A stretch of DNA of 64,000 bases from Pempheris klunzingeri (GCF_042242105.1 NC_092035.1:3334477-3398476), one strand, 5' to 3'. Positions 12,115 to 27,600 are shown, counted from the stretch's first letter. Numbers and translations: made by a program. The notes: generated by a model from the sequence alone, not told the origin.

Positions 12115-15100
12115 GCTACATTATGTCTTTTAATAGCTAAGCTGCTGTGTGTCCCAGTGCTGTTAAAAAGATGTAAATACAAACACATTTTCATAGACAC
12201 TCCCTGGTGACTAACTTCCTTGTTAAGATTCAGCAATTGTAAACCTTGTTGTTCCTAAAACAGCAGCTAATTGGAAGACTAGTAATGACTCAAACTCAAA
12301 TAAAAACATGTTAAATGAAGACTTTTTCATTCATATATTGTTTTTTGTCTGGTGCACATGGTGCTTCTGGCCTCACCGACCATGAATCAGCTCTTACACA
12401 CACACACATGTCTGATTGTCATCATAGCCCGGATGGCCCATAAACTCAGGTCATAAAACAGACGCTGAAATGCCAAGTGTCACAATATCATAATGACATC
12501 CGGTGTTGTAGTGAAGCGGTTTAAAGCCAATATACACTTAGGAGTGTATCTTGTGATCTTATGTGTGGCTAGACAGTCAGAAGAAGGTGTCTGTCAGGAA
12601 AGAACAAAGCCTTTATTGCTGCCATCAAATGTTTCATTGCCTTTGAGACATAAAGCAGATACGCTCTCATTGTAAAGGTACGGACATGTAATAATGGTTA
12701 TTTCCAGGCTCGTGTTTTCAGCGCAGTCTGTGGTTATTTGCTCATTTCCGCTCCCATCCCATCTTTCTTCCATCGCGTTGCCCTTTTTTCTTCGTCAACT
12801 CCCTCCATGTGCAGACGTTCCACCAGGATAGGAGCAAAGCAGACCAGAGACCAGCTGTGTCAAACAGACGTTATGCAAGTTAAAAGTGGAAAAAGGAAAC
12901 TGGCTAAAAACTGGAGCTCGCGCTGCCGGTAAGAGAACTCTTTGAACAAGGGAGCGGCTGGTCGGCTCTTGTCCAAAGTCCCACTGGGTGGGGTTGGCTT
13001 GTCATCCTCAACTGACCTGTAGTGGACACTGACGTCGGACACTAAAAGTGACATAATACATAACACTAATACTGTGTGTGCTTCCTCAATCAGTGATAAA
13101 TGTAGGGTGGATGCAACCATAAAGGTTAAACAAACAAGATACTCATAGGAAGATCGTAGGTCTAAATTAGGGACAAAGAGTGTGGCTTGGGAAGGAGCTT
13201 AAAGCAAAAATCTACCTACATTAACTCAACATATCATCACACTGTCGTGACTATTGGTATCAAAAACACCCTTCAGCATCATGATGTTATTCTAAGCCAG
13301 TATCACACCCCCCCTGTTCCCAGAGCAAGCCGAATGTAAATGTGCAATAAGAGATGATTCAAACACACAATGTGGACAAAACTGACACACGTCACATAAA
13401 AGAGGAGAGAGAACATTAATGTGAAGGACTGATGGGGGGAGAGAGATGAGATGGAAAACAGGCCGGCAAGGAAGCAAAGGGAGTGATGGAGGGAATGATG
13501 GATGGGTACAATAATGGAGGGAGGGAGCCGGCGATTAGGCTGTGAATAAATGGGACGGCCTGATGGCCAAAACAACGGCTCCGGTGTCATTAGTCAAGCA
13601 CAAGCAACAGCCTGCAAGCAGAGGAGGAACTCACACACAAACACACACATATGGACCCACAAACAAATAGGAGCTCACTGAAGCGTAGCGTGACACAGTG
13701 AGCCTCTCTGGCTTATACAGCCAATTAGGAAGGAGGGGCAGAGAAAGGGGATGGGGGGACAGAGTGGGGGGAGAAAGATGAGGAGGGTGTCAGAGGCAGA
13801 CAGATGGAGAGGGAGTCGGTGGGGGAGGAAACGGAGAGAGGATGAGCAGGAAAAACTGAACCGAGAGTGTGAAAATGCATGGTCATACTGGTGGGTGGTA
13901 AGTGTGAGGATTCAACAGCTCACCAATATCTGAGCGAGCCAAACTTCAGCTGCCCTGCATCTACTCGCACAGGCGTTGCCGTGGCAACACACACACGAAC
14001 ATCTCCGCGGTGACGTGCTCCGCAGACTGACATGTAGCCATCACAAGGCGCCTGTGTGAGCTTGGCCTTCATCCCCAGTAATAACTAACATATTGAAGTG
14101 ACGTTTCCACATCCCTGCCTCTAGGGTGTCCATCTGCTTATTCATATAACCACAGAGCATTCAGCGGACGTCTGCCAGGATTTCCATAATTCCCCAATAC
14201 TTCATGTTATGGTAAGAAAAAAAGGCCTGTGCTGGATAAAATGGCTGACTTTAATGTAAAAGCAGGCAGACAAGTCTCTGTTCTTGTCTTGTGTGTGTGT
14301 GTGTCTCTCCCTGTTTGAGACTGTCAGCCTCCCTCTCTGACTCTCCCCCCTTTGCACACTAACACACCGAGGATGTGTCAGCTTTCCTGCTTCCCTGCAG
14401 GGCAGCAGTCCAAATGTGAAATCAATAGTCTTGTCCCTGCCCTCGGGAGATCAGGTTACGTACAAACACGTACGTATAAATACACACATACACACGCACA
14501 GGGGCTCAGGTGGTCTGCTGCAGTGGCCTCAAACACACACAAAGTTTTTAACATGATGCGGCACTGCAGCAGGCGGCAACAGAGGCCGACTGCTGAGAGG
14601 AACAGGCCAGGCCCTAAAATCTGACACTACTTACAAGAGATGAGAGGTTCATTGGTGTGGTGAAACAAAGTAAAACGATGAATGAAAGAATGCAGAGAAG
14701 GAAATAAAGTTAATGTATCATTAACGTTACATTTAGGACTTTTTAATTCCACAATAAAAGTAAGAAAGCATGATGGAAGAGCATTATTTATCATCACATC
14801 AAACTCTCTACTCTGCTACTTCTCAGCAGTATATGACAATAGTTCCTAATGATATTATAGATGAAAAATTAAATGCATCTTGTATCCAGACAAGCCACAC
14901 AAAATAGACGGAAGAATTAAACAATGAAAAATCATTCACTTGAAGGTTTTTGAGAGGGTGAGCTTTCCGGCTAAAAACATCTTTCACTTGAGTGATAATT
15001 CAAGCATGCCACAGGCTTGTCTAACTAAAGTCACATTTTTTTTTTCATGGTCGTCTCGTCCTCTGTTATCATCTAATATAGTTGAATGAAATCATTGTGG

Positions 15101-15556
15101 TGCCAACAGATACAGTTCTTTTTCACCGTCCTTTATTTGCTTGGTCTAGTGGAACAGGAGGTTTACATCTGCCACCTGTTAGGGAATACAAAGCACAGTA
15201 GGTATAACATACTGCACAGGCAACACATGCCGGGTGGACAACCCGTGCGTGAAAAAACACATTCTTACTGCAGCAAGCCAGCCGTGTGCAATGTGCTATA
15301 CCTAAAGGCAATACCCACACGTCTGCACACATGCCACTAGCAGCTGGGAATGTCCTCCTCTCTTAGCTTACTACGTTTCCCATCTCCCCCTTGCTCAGGC
15401 CTTCACCCCACAAACCCCTACAGCTGGCCAGTGATTGGCTACTGCTGAAAAGCTTCTTTTTTATCTCAAGACAAGACAGATACAAAAAAAATTTAAAAAA
15501 TGCCAGTCCGTTTCCTGCAACAGCACCACCAGCATTCCTGCCACAGCAATGCGTGT

Positions 15557-15581
15557 ACACACACACACACACACACACACA
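15557..15581. repeat. (AC)n microsatellite
   Basis: A pure AC run in RAPH1 intron 1. Confidence 0.95.
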
Positions 15582-18500
15582 AGCAATATTTCCCAGAGGT
15601 CTCTGTGGTTGCTTGTCTTCGGGCAGATCGTGGGACATCGTTTCAAGGTCAGTCTGTTTTAAGAATGCCCAGTGCATGAATGAAATGGTTGCCATGCCAA
15701 CCGCATCACAGAACAAAGACAAGTTAACCACGTCCCTCGCATGTGTGATGTACGTGTTGAATAACATTGACAGCCGAGTGTCAAAGTAATCTCCACATGC
15801 CAGCCGCCCCCCCCCCACACTACCACTCCCGCCTTAATACACATGACACTGACACACACAGTCAGCAGCGGACACTCGGCTTTTAAACCTCTCTGACACA
15901 TAAGCACGTCTACTTCCTCGAACAGTTAAAATCAAGGGGAGCAGACTTCCTCCTCTCAGCCCCGGGCTCCATCACCGCCGGGGTCCCACTTTTAAACTCG
16001 GCTTCCTTCCAAATCCTCATCGCCGGGCTTTTGACACATCACGGGTTCGTTTTCCAAGATAAAAATAAAATATTATGTGTCTGGGCTTTTGTCCATTCAC
16101 ATTTTTTCCCCTAGTGTCTAGTGTTTTCTAGACAGTTTTTATTCTTAAATACTTTTTAAATACTTTGTCCAGACATTCATTTCCAACTGACAAGCCAAGG
16201 TCTACAACTTTTATAACCTGGATAACAAAACTATATTCATTTTCCATCAACACTGTGTCCAAGTATAAATTAAGACAAATAATAGGGTAATCTATTATTG
16301 CTTGAATACATGCCTACAGCTGACTGTTTAAATAAGCTAGTTTTCCTACACAATAACAAACTAAATACCAGGAAATAGAGTAACCACTGAGCCTCTGTTT
16401 GTGTTATCTAGTTTGAGGTTTGCTTCTGTTTATACGGCTGTGATCTTACGTTCTGATTCTCGTGTACTCTGTTGTTCTGCCCTGGGTCAGTTATGTAAGC
16501 CATAACTCCCTATAGCCATTATAATGCACTTTTCCTCTATATTGGCATTTGTGAGTTGAGAATAAAATTACTGGTATCAAATATGAGTGACTGTTAACTG
16601 ACAAAAGGCTAAACATTACCGGGGGGGGGAAAGATCTAGGTGCTGCTTGATGCGTTCTGTCATGTGTGCATTTTTTAGAAAACCGTCACGCAGCCCTCGC
16701 ACGGCACTAAAAATAGGTTTCTTGGCCGTCTGAGTGATTGATCTGAAAAGGAGTGCATTATGCAATTACTTGATCTCTTTAAAAAAAAATCCCTTGGAAA
16801 CACTGAGACACTGGGTTGCAAATTCAATGCAGATCTGTGATAGAGAGAGAATAAAGACTCACTGTAAGAAGCATCTCTTTGCTACAGACCACAGCGGTCT
16901 GTCCTCACATGGTTCTACTTTAGTCAGGAATTATCTCCTTCAGCGAGGAAGAGCCTCCTCTGACAAGATCCTCAGAGGCTTGACTCCTCTTTCATTTGGC
17001 TTTGATTTACAAGGCCTTCTTTGCAGGGAGGGGGGGGGGATCTACCTCTCTTAACAACAAACAAACACATACATCCACACTGTCAACTGGAGATTCCACA
17101 TCCTGAAAAATGTACAGCAGTAACACGACAGATGATAGCTGGTTTGAGCACATGACGCCTCAGACATGCATGTCTGAGAACTTCTGTGGCAGCTTGTTAC
17201 AGCAGCAACTTATGTCAAAATAGCAATCTCTGTGGCATCTGTGCAAGGATGCCTGAGTTTTGCAAATGGTTACCGGCAGCAACGTCACCACTGTTTTTCC
17301 ACTGCTCAGAATTTATCACCCACAGAAAGTACTCGCTCCGGTTTACAGGAACTCTTACCTCTGAAGTGGCTTTCCCTTCTTCCTAGTGAGGTTAAAGGTC
17401 AGATGAAACCACCACTACACTCTCTGACTGGGCTTTTATCCCCTGGAAATGGAAAAACGAGAAGAATAAAATGATTCAGTGTCCGTTTTTGCGACTGTAG
17501 TGGCAGAACACAATCCCTGTTTTGGTCACACCATCCGAGGCCATTAGTCAGTGAAATACCAAACTTATGGATCGCATGCGCTCCTTCTTGCTGCACTGCA
17601 GGAGAATTCAGAGACTCTGCAACCGGCAGCTGGAGGAGAGCAGACCGATTTTATTGTCGCAAGAATGCAGAGGATTAACTACGGAGGGCGCTTGAGCGAG
17701 AGACTTAACTAAGCACAGATAAAAATGACACGAACAGCCAGAAAGACACTTATCGTAAAGCTGTGAAAGTAATCAAGCTCAGTTCTGCCTTCATCATAAA
17801 GCGTCCTCATCATTACTGCGAGATTAATAGTGTGACATTTGAGCTGCAGTGGCCTTCTTCATTTGACAACAAAGCCTTTCAGACCCACACGGGCAAACAC
17901 ACACAGTCAACTTAATAAGCATGGTAACCACCACAGGCTAATACTTTCACAACGTGAGTCAGAGTAGAAACTCAAACCTTGTCAAAACTTTAACTTGGGT
18001 GACTCTGACTCACCGGTCTCCACCAGGTATAAACAGTGCTGACCGGCGTTGAGCATTTCAACGAATCATCAACTTATTCACAACAGTGCTGATTCACTCC
18101 AGCCTCACCTTATTTTATCTGAAACAATCTGGATGCTGAATCACAGTCTGGTAATAAAATATAATTAGGGCATGTCACACAGTCTGCTGGTTGTAGGTTA
18201 CAACATGCTGAGCTGGCAAGGAAATATCAGTGTTATGATTTGGCCACAGCGTGCATTTACTTTGTGTGTAGGAAGAGGTAGGCAGCTGACGTTGTGGCTC
18301 ACTACTAGGAAGCTATTCCTGCTGGCCTCAGCTGTTCATCAGTTTTTCTACACACCAACTGTTGTTCAGCCACAGCATGTGGCCTTTTCATGGCAAAAAG
18401 TGTTTGTGTGTTTCTTTTCACAGCAAACAGACTTCTTGTGATAAGGAGAGAGTGTGAGGAAGACTACGACTTTGTGTGTCATCCGTTGATGTGTCAAAAA

Positions 18501-20807
18501 CACACAATTGTCTGCTCAGATTACCAGTCAAACCCGCCCTCCCTCCCCCGCTGGTGTAATTTGCACACAGTTAAAGTGTGATAGCGCTCAGTCAACACAA
18601 GGCCTTTGAACAGGTGTGGCAGTGACACATGGATCTGTGCAGCTGCAGGGAACACAGTTGCTCCGGTCGCAACAGCACTGTGGCCGGCAGGCAGCTGCTC
18701 CAGTGCTGAAAACAAAGGCAGGCCCCGCGTCACATGCTCGAATAAACATAACCAACTTATGATGGCAACAGAGTTTAACTCTATCAGACTCAAATCAAGT
18801 TTCAGGCTTGAAATACACTTTTCTCTTTAGTTTCCTCTCTAAATTGTGTAAAAAAAATATGCAGTCAAAATGTTGTTGCATTTGTTCATGTGCATTATTG
18901 TTTCTTGGAACATGCAGATATCTGCAGCACCACTACAGTACTAGTGTCCAGCTTACATGGGTATCAGGAGCATAAATGAACAGGCCCGTGCCTGTGCTAC
19001 ACAGAGCAGTACGCCCTGGAAACAATATATTCTCTTACACCCAAATGCTGAGGCGACTCCTTGAAAACATACAAAAAGGTGCCCTGTGTCTCACTCTTGG
19101 TGTCAACAGCCTTTACATGTGGCCCAGATCCGTGCCCCACTTCAACAACAGACCAAGGAGAAACACAGGGCCCTATGTAGTGGACACAGGTGTGTCCTTG
19201 TCCACCCACGTTTCCCCCTATTAACAGCGATCCTTTGGGGAAGCTCATTTCCTGTCGGGGCAGGAAGTGGGAGACAGGGCAGAGCACTGAGCGAGCAGGG
19301 GAGATGATGATGTCAGAGCAGGAAAGAAAGACAGGATTGTTGAAGGGGAAGCACAGCCAATGAGTAAGCAGGCACACGATGCACGCTGGTACTGTACGTC
19401 TGTCAAATCCCCAATATCAGACTTCTACTAATCACAGTGTGAGAGCTTCCTGTGATGAGAGTTTAGCGTGCTGGATGAATCATCTATATTAGAGACACAC
19501 ACTGTAATATGGGTTTTACGCGACCACACAACAGACTGGTGCCAAACTGACATCAAAGGGGGGCAAAAATGACACACAAGCCACTACACAAGTGTCTTTG
19601 TTGCTCAGGACGGTACACCACATTAAATGGGCAGATCAGGGTACATTATTCCCCTCGGGCACTTGAGTTGGCCCCATTCAAAGAGCAGATACCCCTCGTA
19701 TTGCTTTTCAGTTATTTTATTCAATTTAGGAAAGATTATACTGCAATCATCTGTTAGCTGGTTTTACATGGTTTTCCCTCCAGTAGACAGAAAATGCTTA
19801 ATGAATGCTCCCATCATGCCAGAAACATCCTGTGCATTGTATTGAGTTTTCTATTTCATACAGAAGAGTAAAAAATAAACTGTATAGCATTCTGATAATC
19901 CAGTTTACACACAGGTACTCTCTAATTCAACAATGATCTGTATAACAATAGCTCTACCAGGTGAGAGATATTGATCAGAAACGCTCAGGAGCGCCTTAAT
20001 CTGGTGTCAGAACAGAGCAAGGCCTTAGCAGTGACCCTGAGCGCTCTTGTAAGGGCACTGAGGTAAACAGTCAGCTGATTTATGGTTCGCTACAAAGCCG
20101 ATCCTCACTGGGAAGGTGCATTAGTATTGATCAGTGTGTTGCTTTTATACCAAGTAACATGTAGCTCATAGAGGCAACGGCTTCCATCGATGCGCAGTAG
20201 ACTGTCTGACCTCTTCGGTAGCTCAAAGCAAAACCACTTTGAAAGCTGTGAATGTCAAGAAAGCCTTTAGGTCAGTCGAGGTTTGGAACACATGAAATTG
20301 CACAGAGCCACTGTGTTGAACAAAAGATATGTTACACAGTGAAGTCCTACATAATCATTTACCATCAATGTCACCTTTTCAGTTTCAACGTGCGACACTG
20401 ACGTCTTTAGAGCTGGCTGGTGAATACAGGATTTTTCGGTTTGCGTGAATCATCCATGACTAATGTGGAGACAACCACCCAAGGTGTTTTTTTCAGCATA
20501 CTAACCGTCTGTAGGCACCACAAGTGCCTCCTGGTCACATGACAAGTGCGTCCCTAAACACAACCTGCTCACTATATGAGCTTTCTCCCCTGGTGAAGGT
20601 GTTCTTGAACTGACCTGCCACAATCATTTACAGAATACTTTTGCAATTCCCCCTCACACACAGTCAAGTCTGGTTGCTATTACAAGGAGCTGATCTTCTC
20701 TCCTCGGTGGGATTCGCCACGGTCCGTGCAGCAAGCACTCGGCTCTGGAAAAAACACACATGGTGGGAATTATGGAATAACGCTGCGTCAGGAATGTTCC
20801 CACGATG

Positions 20808-20838
20808 GCCAGTGGGATCTAAAGGAGGTCCCACTGGC
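20808..20838. repeat. 10-bp inverted repeat
   Basis: GCCAGTGGGA and TCCCACTGGC are exact reverse complements separated by 11 nt, inside RAPH1 intron 1. A short tandem of GGCT units follows it. No function is inferred. Confidence 0.7.
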
Positions 20839-23800
20839 TGGCTGGCTGCCAGAGGGGTTTATGGGTAATGTAACACACACATACAGAGTTACATGATTAA
20901 ATGCCTCTCGTGTTAGTCTACATTTGGACCTGCTTCTCTTGTGCTGGATCAAAACTGTTCTTTGTGTCAAGTATGCACTGGGTTCATTTAACTGCAACAG
21001 AAATCAGCATGTTTAGTTCTCAAACCTCATCAATAATACAGCTTACTCAAAGCTGATCAGCTTCCCCTCTCATTCACACTGTTTCATTCCGCTAATCTCT
21101 CGATGGGGATAACCAACAGCAGTAAGGGGTCAAACTGACCGACCGCAAATATGCCAGTGACCCTCCTCGTAGCCTCAGAGCCGGTCATGGTGGCAAACTG
21201 AGGGGCAGATCTCGTGGCACGTGGCCCGAAATAATCAGAAATCACTAGAGAGTGAAGATCAGTGGAGCACAGGGAGATTAGCAAGCTACTCAGCCACTAA
21301 CTTAACCCAGAGACTGAGGCCTGGACTCCCTCGCAGAGCTGCCAGGGTATTAGTCAATGAGATTTGGCAAGAGACAGCCACACACAGTGCTATTTTGTGA
21401 GATTAAGCCTGCAGGTTTGAGTGACTGTCAAGGGATTCTCGCGAAAAAATGTGTCAATCCACTTTTACGACGGCCAGCAGGGCTTTCACTTGTGCGCTCG
21501 CCGCGTTGTAGGTCACAGCAGTTACTGACTGAAAGTCGAGATTCCTTCAGTGTCCTACATGAACCCTGATGTAAAAAGAAAAAGGGAGCAGCCTGCCAAC
21601 ATCAGTCTGTACAGTAAATGCAGAGCTCCAGCTTGAAGCCAAGTGTTGTGAAAAACTGTGACTTCTAGACATTGGCAGAGGACGCCAGGAAAAGGAAGAA
21701 TGACCTCAGAGTTTCCAAGCTGTCATATTTCACAGGACATTAGCTGCACCGAAGAACATTTTACTGGTTCTCCTAAACCTGTCTCTCCCCGATACTTCTG
21801 TCCTCTCACCATCTCACATTTTTACGCTCTTCCTCACAGGTGTTCTTCAGTTTCCCCGAGTCTTGTTTGCAGCCAGCTTGGATGTGGAGTCCGTGGTGAC
21901 ACGGTGTTGTGGGGTGACCCTTGTGGCTCTTGGCTTGGGATCTTGTGAATGGGCAATGTGACAAGGGTAGGCTGCTTTCCAGTCCCCTCTCATTTCCCTT
22001 CCTTGTGGCTTCACCACACGCTTAAATACTGCCTGGATAGCACAGCTACTTTCTACCAGATATGAGCTGGAGTAACTTTGATGATTATGGGAAAAGTGTA
22101 GTTTGAGGTCTGATGGGGGGGAAAGTAGGCTACAGTGCATATTTAATGGCAAAACAAGCCATTGCAGCCCCAGTTTTTTGCTAGTTATTAGCTTGAACTG
22201 AACAGAGAAACACTTGAAACAGCTGGAACATTTAAATAATGTAAGGCTGAGCCCGTTTTTGCTTTCACCGTCTAAGCTGTGCAGCAGAATCCCTTCAACT
22301 GCTACAATTTAAGTGATGACAACTTCAATCCAGAGCACACTCACGTCTGGAATCCATTTCCAATGCATGGTAAGATATTTGTTTTGTTCCAATGATGCAG
22401 GCATATGCCCGTGTTTTTGTAACCACACACACAAACAAGACATCCCCCAAACAATATGATGCTAACCTAAAAAAAACACCAGAAAAGAACACTGTAATCA
22501 CTGCAACTGCATAGTTGACTTTCTCTGATACTTATAATGCCACTGTTTGTTTGTTTTAAGTGGTATATAAAAGTGAATCCTCAGTGGATTTGACTGGAAT
22601 GTAACCCATCAGGCCCAGTGGTTAGAAAGCAACTGTACAAGCAGAAACTCATCTAAACAGAGGTTGTCTAAACATTTTGGGCCAAGAGGCAGGCATTTCA
22701 CAGTGGGGTGAGGGGAAACTGTGTGTGTGGTGTCTCTCATTCTCAAATCCTTTGGACGATGGATTGGAAGTGTTACCAGAGACTGCGAAAAAGCAAACAA
22801 ACACCAACATCCCTCTACACACATACACCCCACAGACATGCAAAACTGCTGTTATGGTTTCGTGAGAACGAGCTGAACTCAGATCAGAGGGGACGCAGGA
22901 ACTGGCCGTGCTGTTTATCCCAGGCTGTAACGCATCGCATCATCTACTGTAAAGAACTGGCCATTTCTTTTAGCGTGATTAGCGATCCAAATAGGCACGT
23001 GCAAAAGCAATACAGAAAGTACAGACAGATCATACATCACCCAGTCAATAATGCATATTTTCTATACAGCAGCCAGACAGCACATGCACTAGATTTCCAC
23101 TGAGTTAGCACTTTGTGTGCTCTTAACGCTACTCTCTGAATCACTCCTGCTTGCCTTCAGCATTTTGTGTTCTCTTCATGTCAAAGAGCCATTATCCATG
23201 GCCCGGCTCGACAGGCTGTCCATCCACGCGGTCGGGCCGCCTCATCCATCACGCCATATTGTGACTGCTGCGGTGGAGCTTTAACTGGACTTTGCGGTGG
23301 TTTTGAGGCAGGTGGGGTAGAGGAAGAAAGATGATACCATAAATCACCTCCTCCTCTCCTCCCTCTGCGTTCGACTCCCTGATACCTGATGCAACCCAAC
23401 CTTGGATGCTAAGATCAGTCACAAGGTGATCTGTGTGTAACGTCACTTAAAGGTGGAGACAGGTGGTGCAAAAAGAGTAAAAGCACTACTAAAAGGCTTC
23501 GTGGCAGTCACAGGTGTAGATCATGCTGACCGTGTGACAGAGAGGCTCAATCAAGGCAGCGTGTTTCACAAAAGACCCAATTTTCACAGGGCGTCCCGTT
23601 TCCTGTCACGTGTACTGTTAAGTTAACAAAGACTGAGCCCTTACATCAGAGCATGGATCAGACCATCTGTAATACAGTAGGGGACGGGAGGGTGGGGGGT
23701 CCTCATGAGGAGCCCAGCTGTGAGAATCAGCCACCTGCCATTGTCACATTGTCAAAGTCACACTGATTAATAGCTGCCTAAGCCGCTTAAACAACATATA

Positions 23801-24602
23801 CAGTGAAAGAGGTAGCAAACAAAAGGGACAATTAATGAATGAACAATACATCAGGCTGGACGTGTATCACAGGAGATCAGATAAATTACAGCAAAATAGG
23901 TCATGGAAGAAGTGGAGTAGAGATAAAGACTGGCTGATGGTGGTTATGTGGTTTAATAGGGGGATCAACAGCTTATTAACATCTGAAAAAACAAAAAGAT
24001 ACCGTTAAGTCTTGATCTTAAGTCTGTGCCTCTGAATCAAAAAAGTAACAGCTTATTTCCAAACCCATAATGTCCTACTGATGCTTAACTATTATACAGG
24101 GAGACATCTTTCCTAAAGGCAGCATAGCTTTCAGTTTCCTCAGTAAGCCAGAATGAAGCGCAGCCACAACAGGGCAGTGCTGAGGGAAGGGTGCAACTCT
24201 GAGTTTCTGTCCACTTGAAAACTCATACTCACTCTCTCCACCTACAAATTATAAACCCCAGCTAGATCAACAAGTGCACAGCTGTTGTGCGATGGTTGTT
24301 GAAGGGTAATCCGAGGAAAAAAGGTGTGCAGACAAGTCTGTCGGAGGGAAAATTCCAACATTTGATCACAAAATATCTCCTGGAACGCACAGAATTAATA
24401 ATATAAAAGGGTACTTTTCCTTTAAGAGAGTAAATCCCACCAGAGCTGACCTGTACTAAAAATGTAGACACTCGTGATACTGCAAGCTGCTTGAGGAGAA
24501 AATATTCACCCAATGGCACAGATATGAGAACTACCGTGGCAACAGGCATCCAATTGTAGGTCAATCAGCGCTGTTTGCATCTCGAGTTGTCTTTATATAG
24601 CA

Positions 24603-24620
24603 GTGTGTGTGTGTGTGTGT
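24603..24620. repeat. (GT)n microsatellite
   Basis: A short pure GT run in RAPH1 intron 1. Confidence 0.9.
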
Positions 24621-27600
24621 ATGCGCCCGTGCGCTTGAGTGCACCTGCTGAACGAGGACCCAGATCATGTCCTGCCCTGACAAGAGAGGAGGGTGCCCTC
24701 CTTCTGCCTACTCCAATCATCAGTGCAGCCGGAGCACAGGCTGCAGCACCCATGCATTGGTTTAGCTCAGGAGGAGGATGTGACACACCTCCACGTCTGT
24801 ATGAAATTCACATTTCCTGGTGTATATGCATTAAAAACAATGGAGAAACTGTTTTTTAAGGTTTTATCCTCACTGTTCTTGTAGAAAAAACAGAAATCAG
24901 TCATCTCAACAGAAAAGGCTGAGCGTGGGTATCAAACAATTGATTTCCTGTCATTGAGGGCACTCATGTATGAAAAGGCCAACAGGAAGAGCAACTTTTT
25001 ATTTGGGATATTAAAGGTTTTGCAGGCTACCGGCGAGCTGGTTAGCCATTTGTCTTTGCTTCCAAATGGCAGAGGCAGCTGCCACCAAAGGTCAGCAAAA
25101 TGTTACCAGAACAAGGCCCTATAGAGGCTGGGGTCACGTGCCTGAGCCAAGCAGTGGGGGGGGGGGACACCCACACCCACACACTTTCTCCTTCGTTTTC
25201 AATCACACACACAAACAACACACCCTTAATGTGGAGTCTTGTTTGGCATGGAGGAGCTCAGGCCCCGATGCAGCTGGTGGCCTTTTCCAGCCTATTCTCC
25301 ATTCCACAACCAAAAACCGAGGTAGTGGAAATATCAGGTTTCACTCTCCCCTCCGGCTCTCCATCAGGCTGCGTTTGAAGTGCCATCCTCCCCCCCCCAC
25401 CCCCACCCTGCCCTCCTTCAACCACCTGCACCCCCCGCTGTAACACAACCTGGGTAAACCTACACCGGCCACCGTTGCCACCCCCGGCCTCGTCTCTGGA
25501 GCTTTTGTGCAGATAAGTCTGGTGCCCGGGGACATGGGTGGGTGGGTGCAGGTCAGACGTGGCCCTCGCAACTCGCACGACAGAGGCTGACAGACCGGCA
25601 CAGACGCACACAAACCAAGAATAGCTTTCAAATCTCCTTTCTCTAACGCACGTGGTCTCTTGGGATCATTCCTCCAGCCCGAAATTTCTTTGACAACTGT
25701 TTTTCTCATCTAATAAACTACATCCCAAGGAAATCAAGCACACAAAAAAAGGATGGAAGGGAGCAGAGGGATGGAGGGAAGAAAGCATCAGTTTCTTTTT
25801 TACTTCCTTTGCTTTTTTGGCAAACAAGACAGAGTGGATGAATGAGAAAACCATGTCTCTGGTTGTGTATTTTGAGCTGATGTTCCTTGCAAAATATACA
25901 CCCTCCCTCCCTGGGTTCTCTTTTTTCAATAGCCTAAGGCTGACAGTGAAAAATTCCTTACATGCGCTTTTAAAACAGGAGCAGTGAAATGACCCGCTCC
26001 CTTCTAACATGTGTTTTACTTCTGTGGCTGGAAATTTAATCTATGACTGAGCTTTTTATGACTGAGCTGTACACCATACCGCCTGAATGCAGCGACTTCG
26101 GGACTATTAAGTCTACTGAGTAAATGTCTTGTGCGACCCCATTACCTGAGGTGCTGTATCAATCTTTAAGTTGTTTGTGTTCGCACTGATGCCAGCACAG
26201 AATCTTGCTCTCGGCATATATAAAGTAGATATAAATAACACTAAAACAAAAGGGGGCTTGTTGAATTTGAATTATGCGATATTGCTACAACTTCAAGAAC
26301 AATTACGCTGTTGCAATTCAGCCACAAGCCTAAAATTAACCTCAAAAAGTCGCCTCGAAACATCAAAAGCAGAGGAAATATTTGCAAACCCTCCTTGTAA
26401 CATAACCAGATGATAACTAAGTTCTTAAGAAACATCCATAATGGGACACAGCACAGGAAACGCGGACACAACAGCAATGCCGAGGGAACAAACACAAAAT
26501 ATCACAGGGTTTTCCAGATGTGCTTGTGGCATCACTCATTTTGTTGTTCCGAATGAAATCCGACTCCAAACTCCTGCCATTTTTCCTCTCGCACGAAACA
26601 GGACGAGCTCAAAGACATCTGCCCGAGGGGAAGGGACCAGAAGGCCGGTAGTTATTTTCAACCCATTAACTGCACTGTAAGCGAATGGGCCGCATTGTTG
26701 CTGCACTGTCTCCGTGCCCAGTGTAATGCGCTTCTAGTCTACTGCTTTGTGGATGCAAATCAAGCGTCCCTTAAGGACACAGACGGTCTATTATAATGCC
26801 ACTGTGGGCAATAAAGGCCGGGCCAAGTGGCTTTTTTTTGTTGACCAAATACAGTTTGTTTTGTGTCTTCGCCCCTGAATGGGAGAGATAGTTAAAGGGC
26901 TGTCCTCGCCTGGCCTTGGCAGTGTAAATAACACACAGGGAGCGTTGGCTGGGTGGAAACCTGGGCCCATATGGCACCCAGCCAGACAGTGGCACGGCCT
27001 GCAGCCCCTCTACTTTGACCTTTGAACCCTGGAGTCAGTGAGGGGTCATTATCTTTGCAGTGCTAATGTCTGAATGAAACACTGGGGAGGAAGCTCTAGT
27101 TATGAAAAAAGCCCAGCATGAACCTGCAGACAGCTCTGGTCAAACTACATGTCATCCAATGTGCTGCCGGCCGGCGGCGTCATCCAACAAAGGGAATTAA
27201 AGCAGCGTTCACGGGCTGCAGTGAGGGATGCAGCTGATAATGAAGTCAGCCCGGCAACACTAGCACACACTCCCGCTTGGCCAACAGGGTTTTAATGATA
27301 GAAAATCTGGTGTTTTATGGCATAAAAAAAGCCCACCTGCAAGATAGAAAACATTAGCGCGACAAAAGCATCGGCCATTACCAGGAGCTGGTCGCCTCCT
27401 CCCGCTGAACAGGGTGGAGACTTCTCCTCTAGGAAGCGCAGGGGAGGAAAATGAGGTTGAAAATCTCTTAATAATTAGTCCCACGGCTCGGCTTTGGCAA
27501 CACAACTGACAAATACAATATAATAATGGGGCTCGCCTTCATTCGCCTCCTCCCAGGAAAGCTGCGGCTCTTTTCCAAGTCGGCCCAAACGCCGCACGCC

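Noticed and set aside
15363-15818. Overlapping 130-150 codon frames on both strands
   Set aside because: They run through an (AC)n microsatellite and C/A-rich sequence. Open frames on both strands at one place point to composition, not coding.
23181-23399. Proline/Arg-rich minus-strand frame that might be a RAPH1 exon
   Set aside because: RAPH1 has proline-rich parts, but they come after the PH domain; this frame lies upstream of the start-codon exon and lacks an in-phase donor.
25066-25709. Several overlapping frames with Pro/Gly runs
   Set aside because: They are produced by G- and C-homopolymers and CAC repeats, and no family motif is present.
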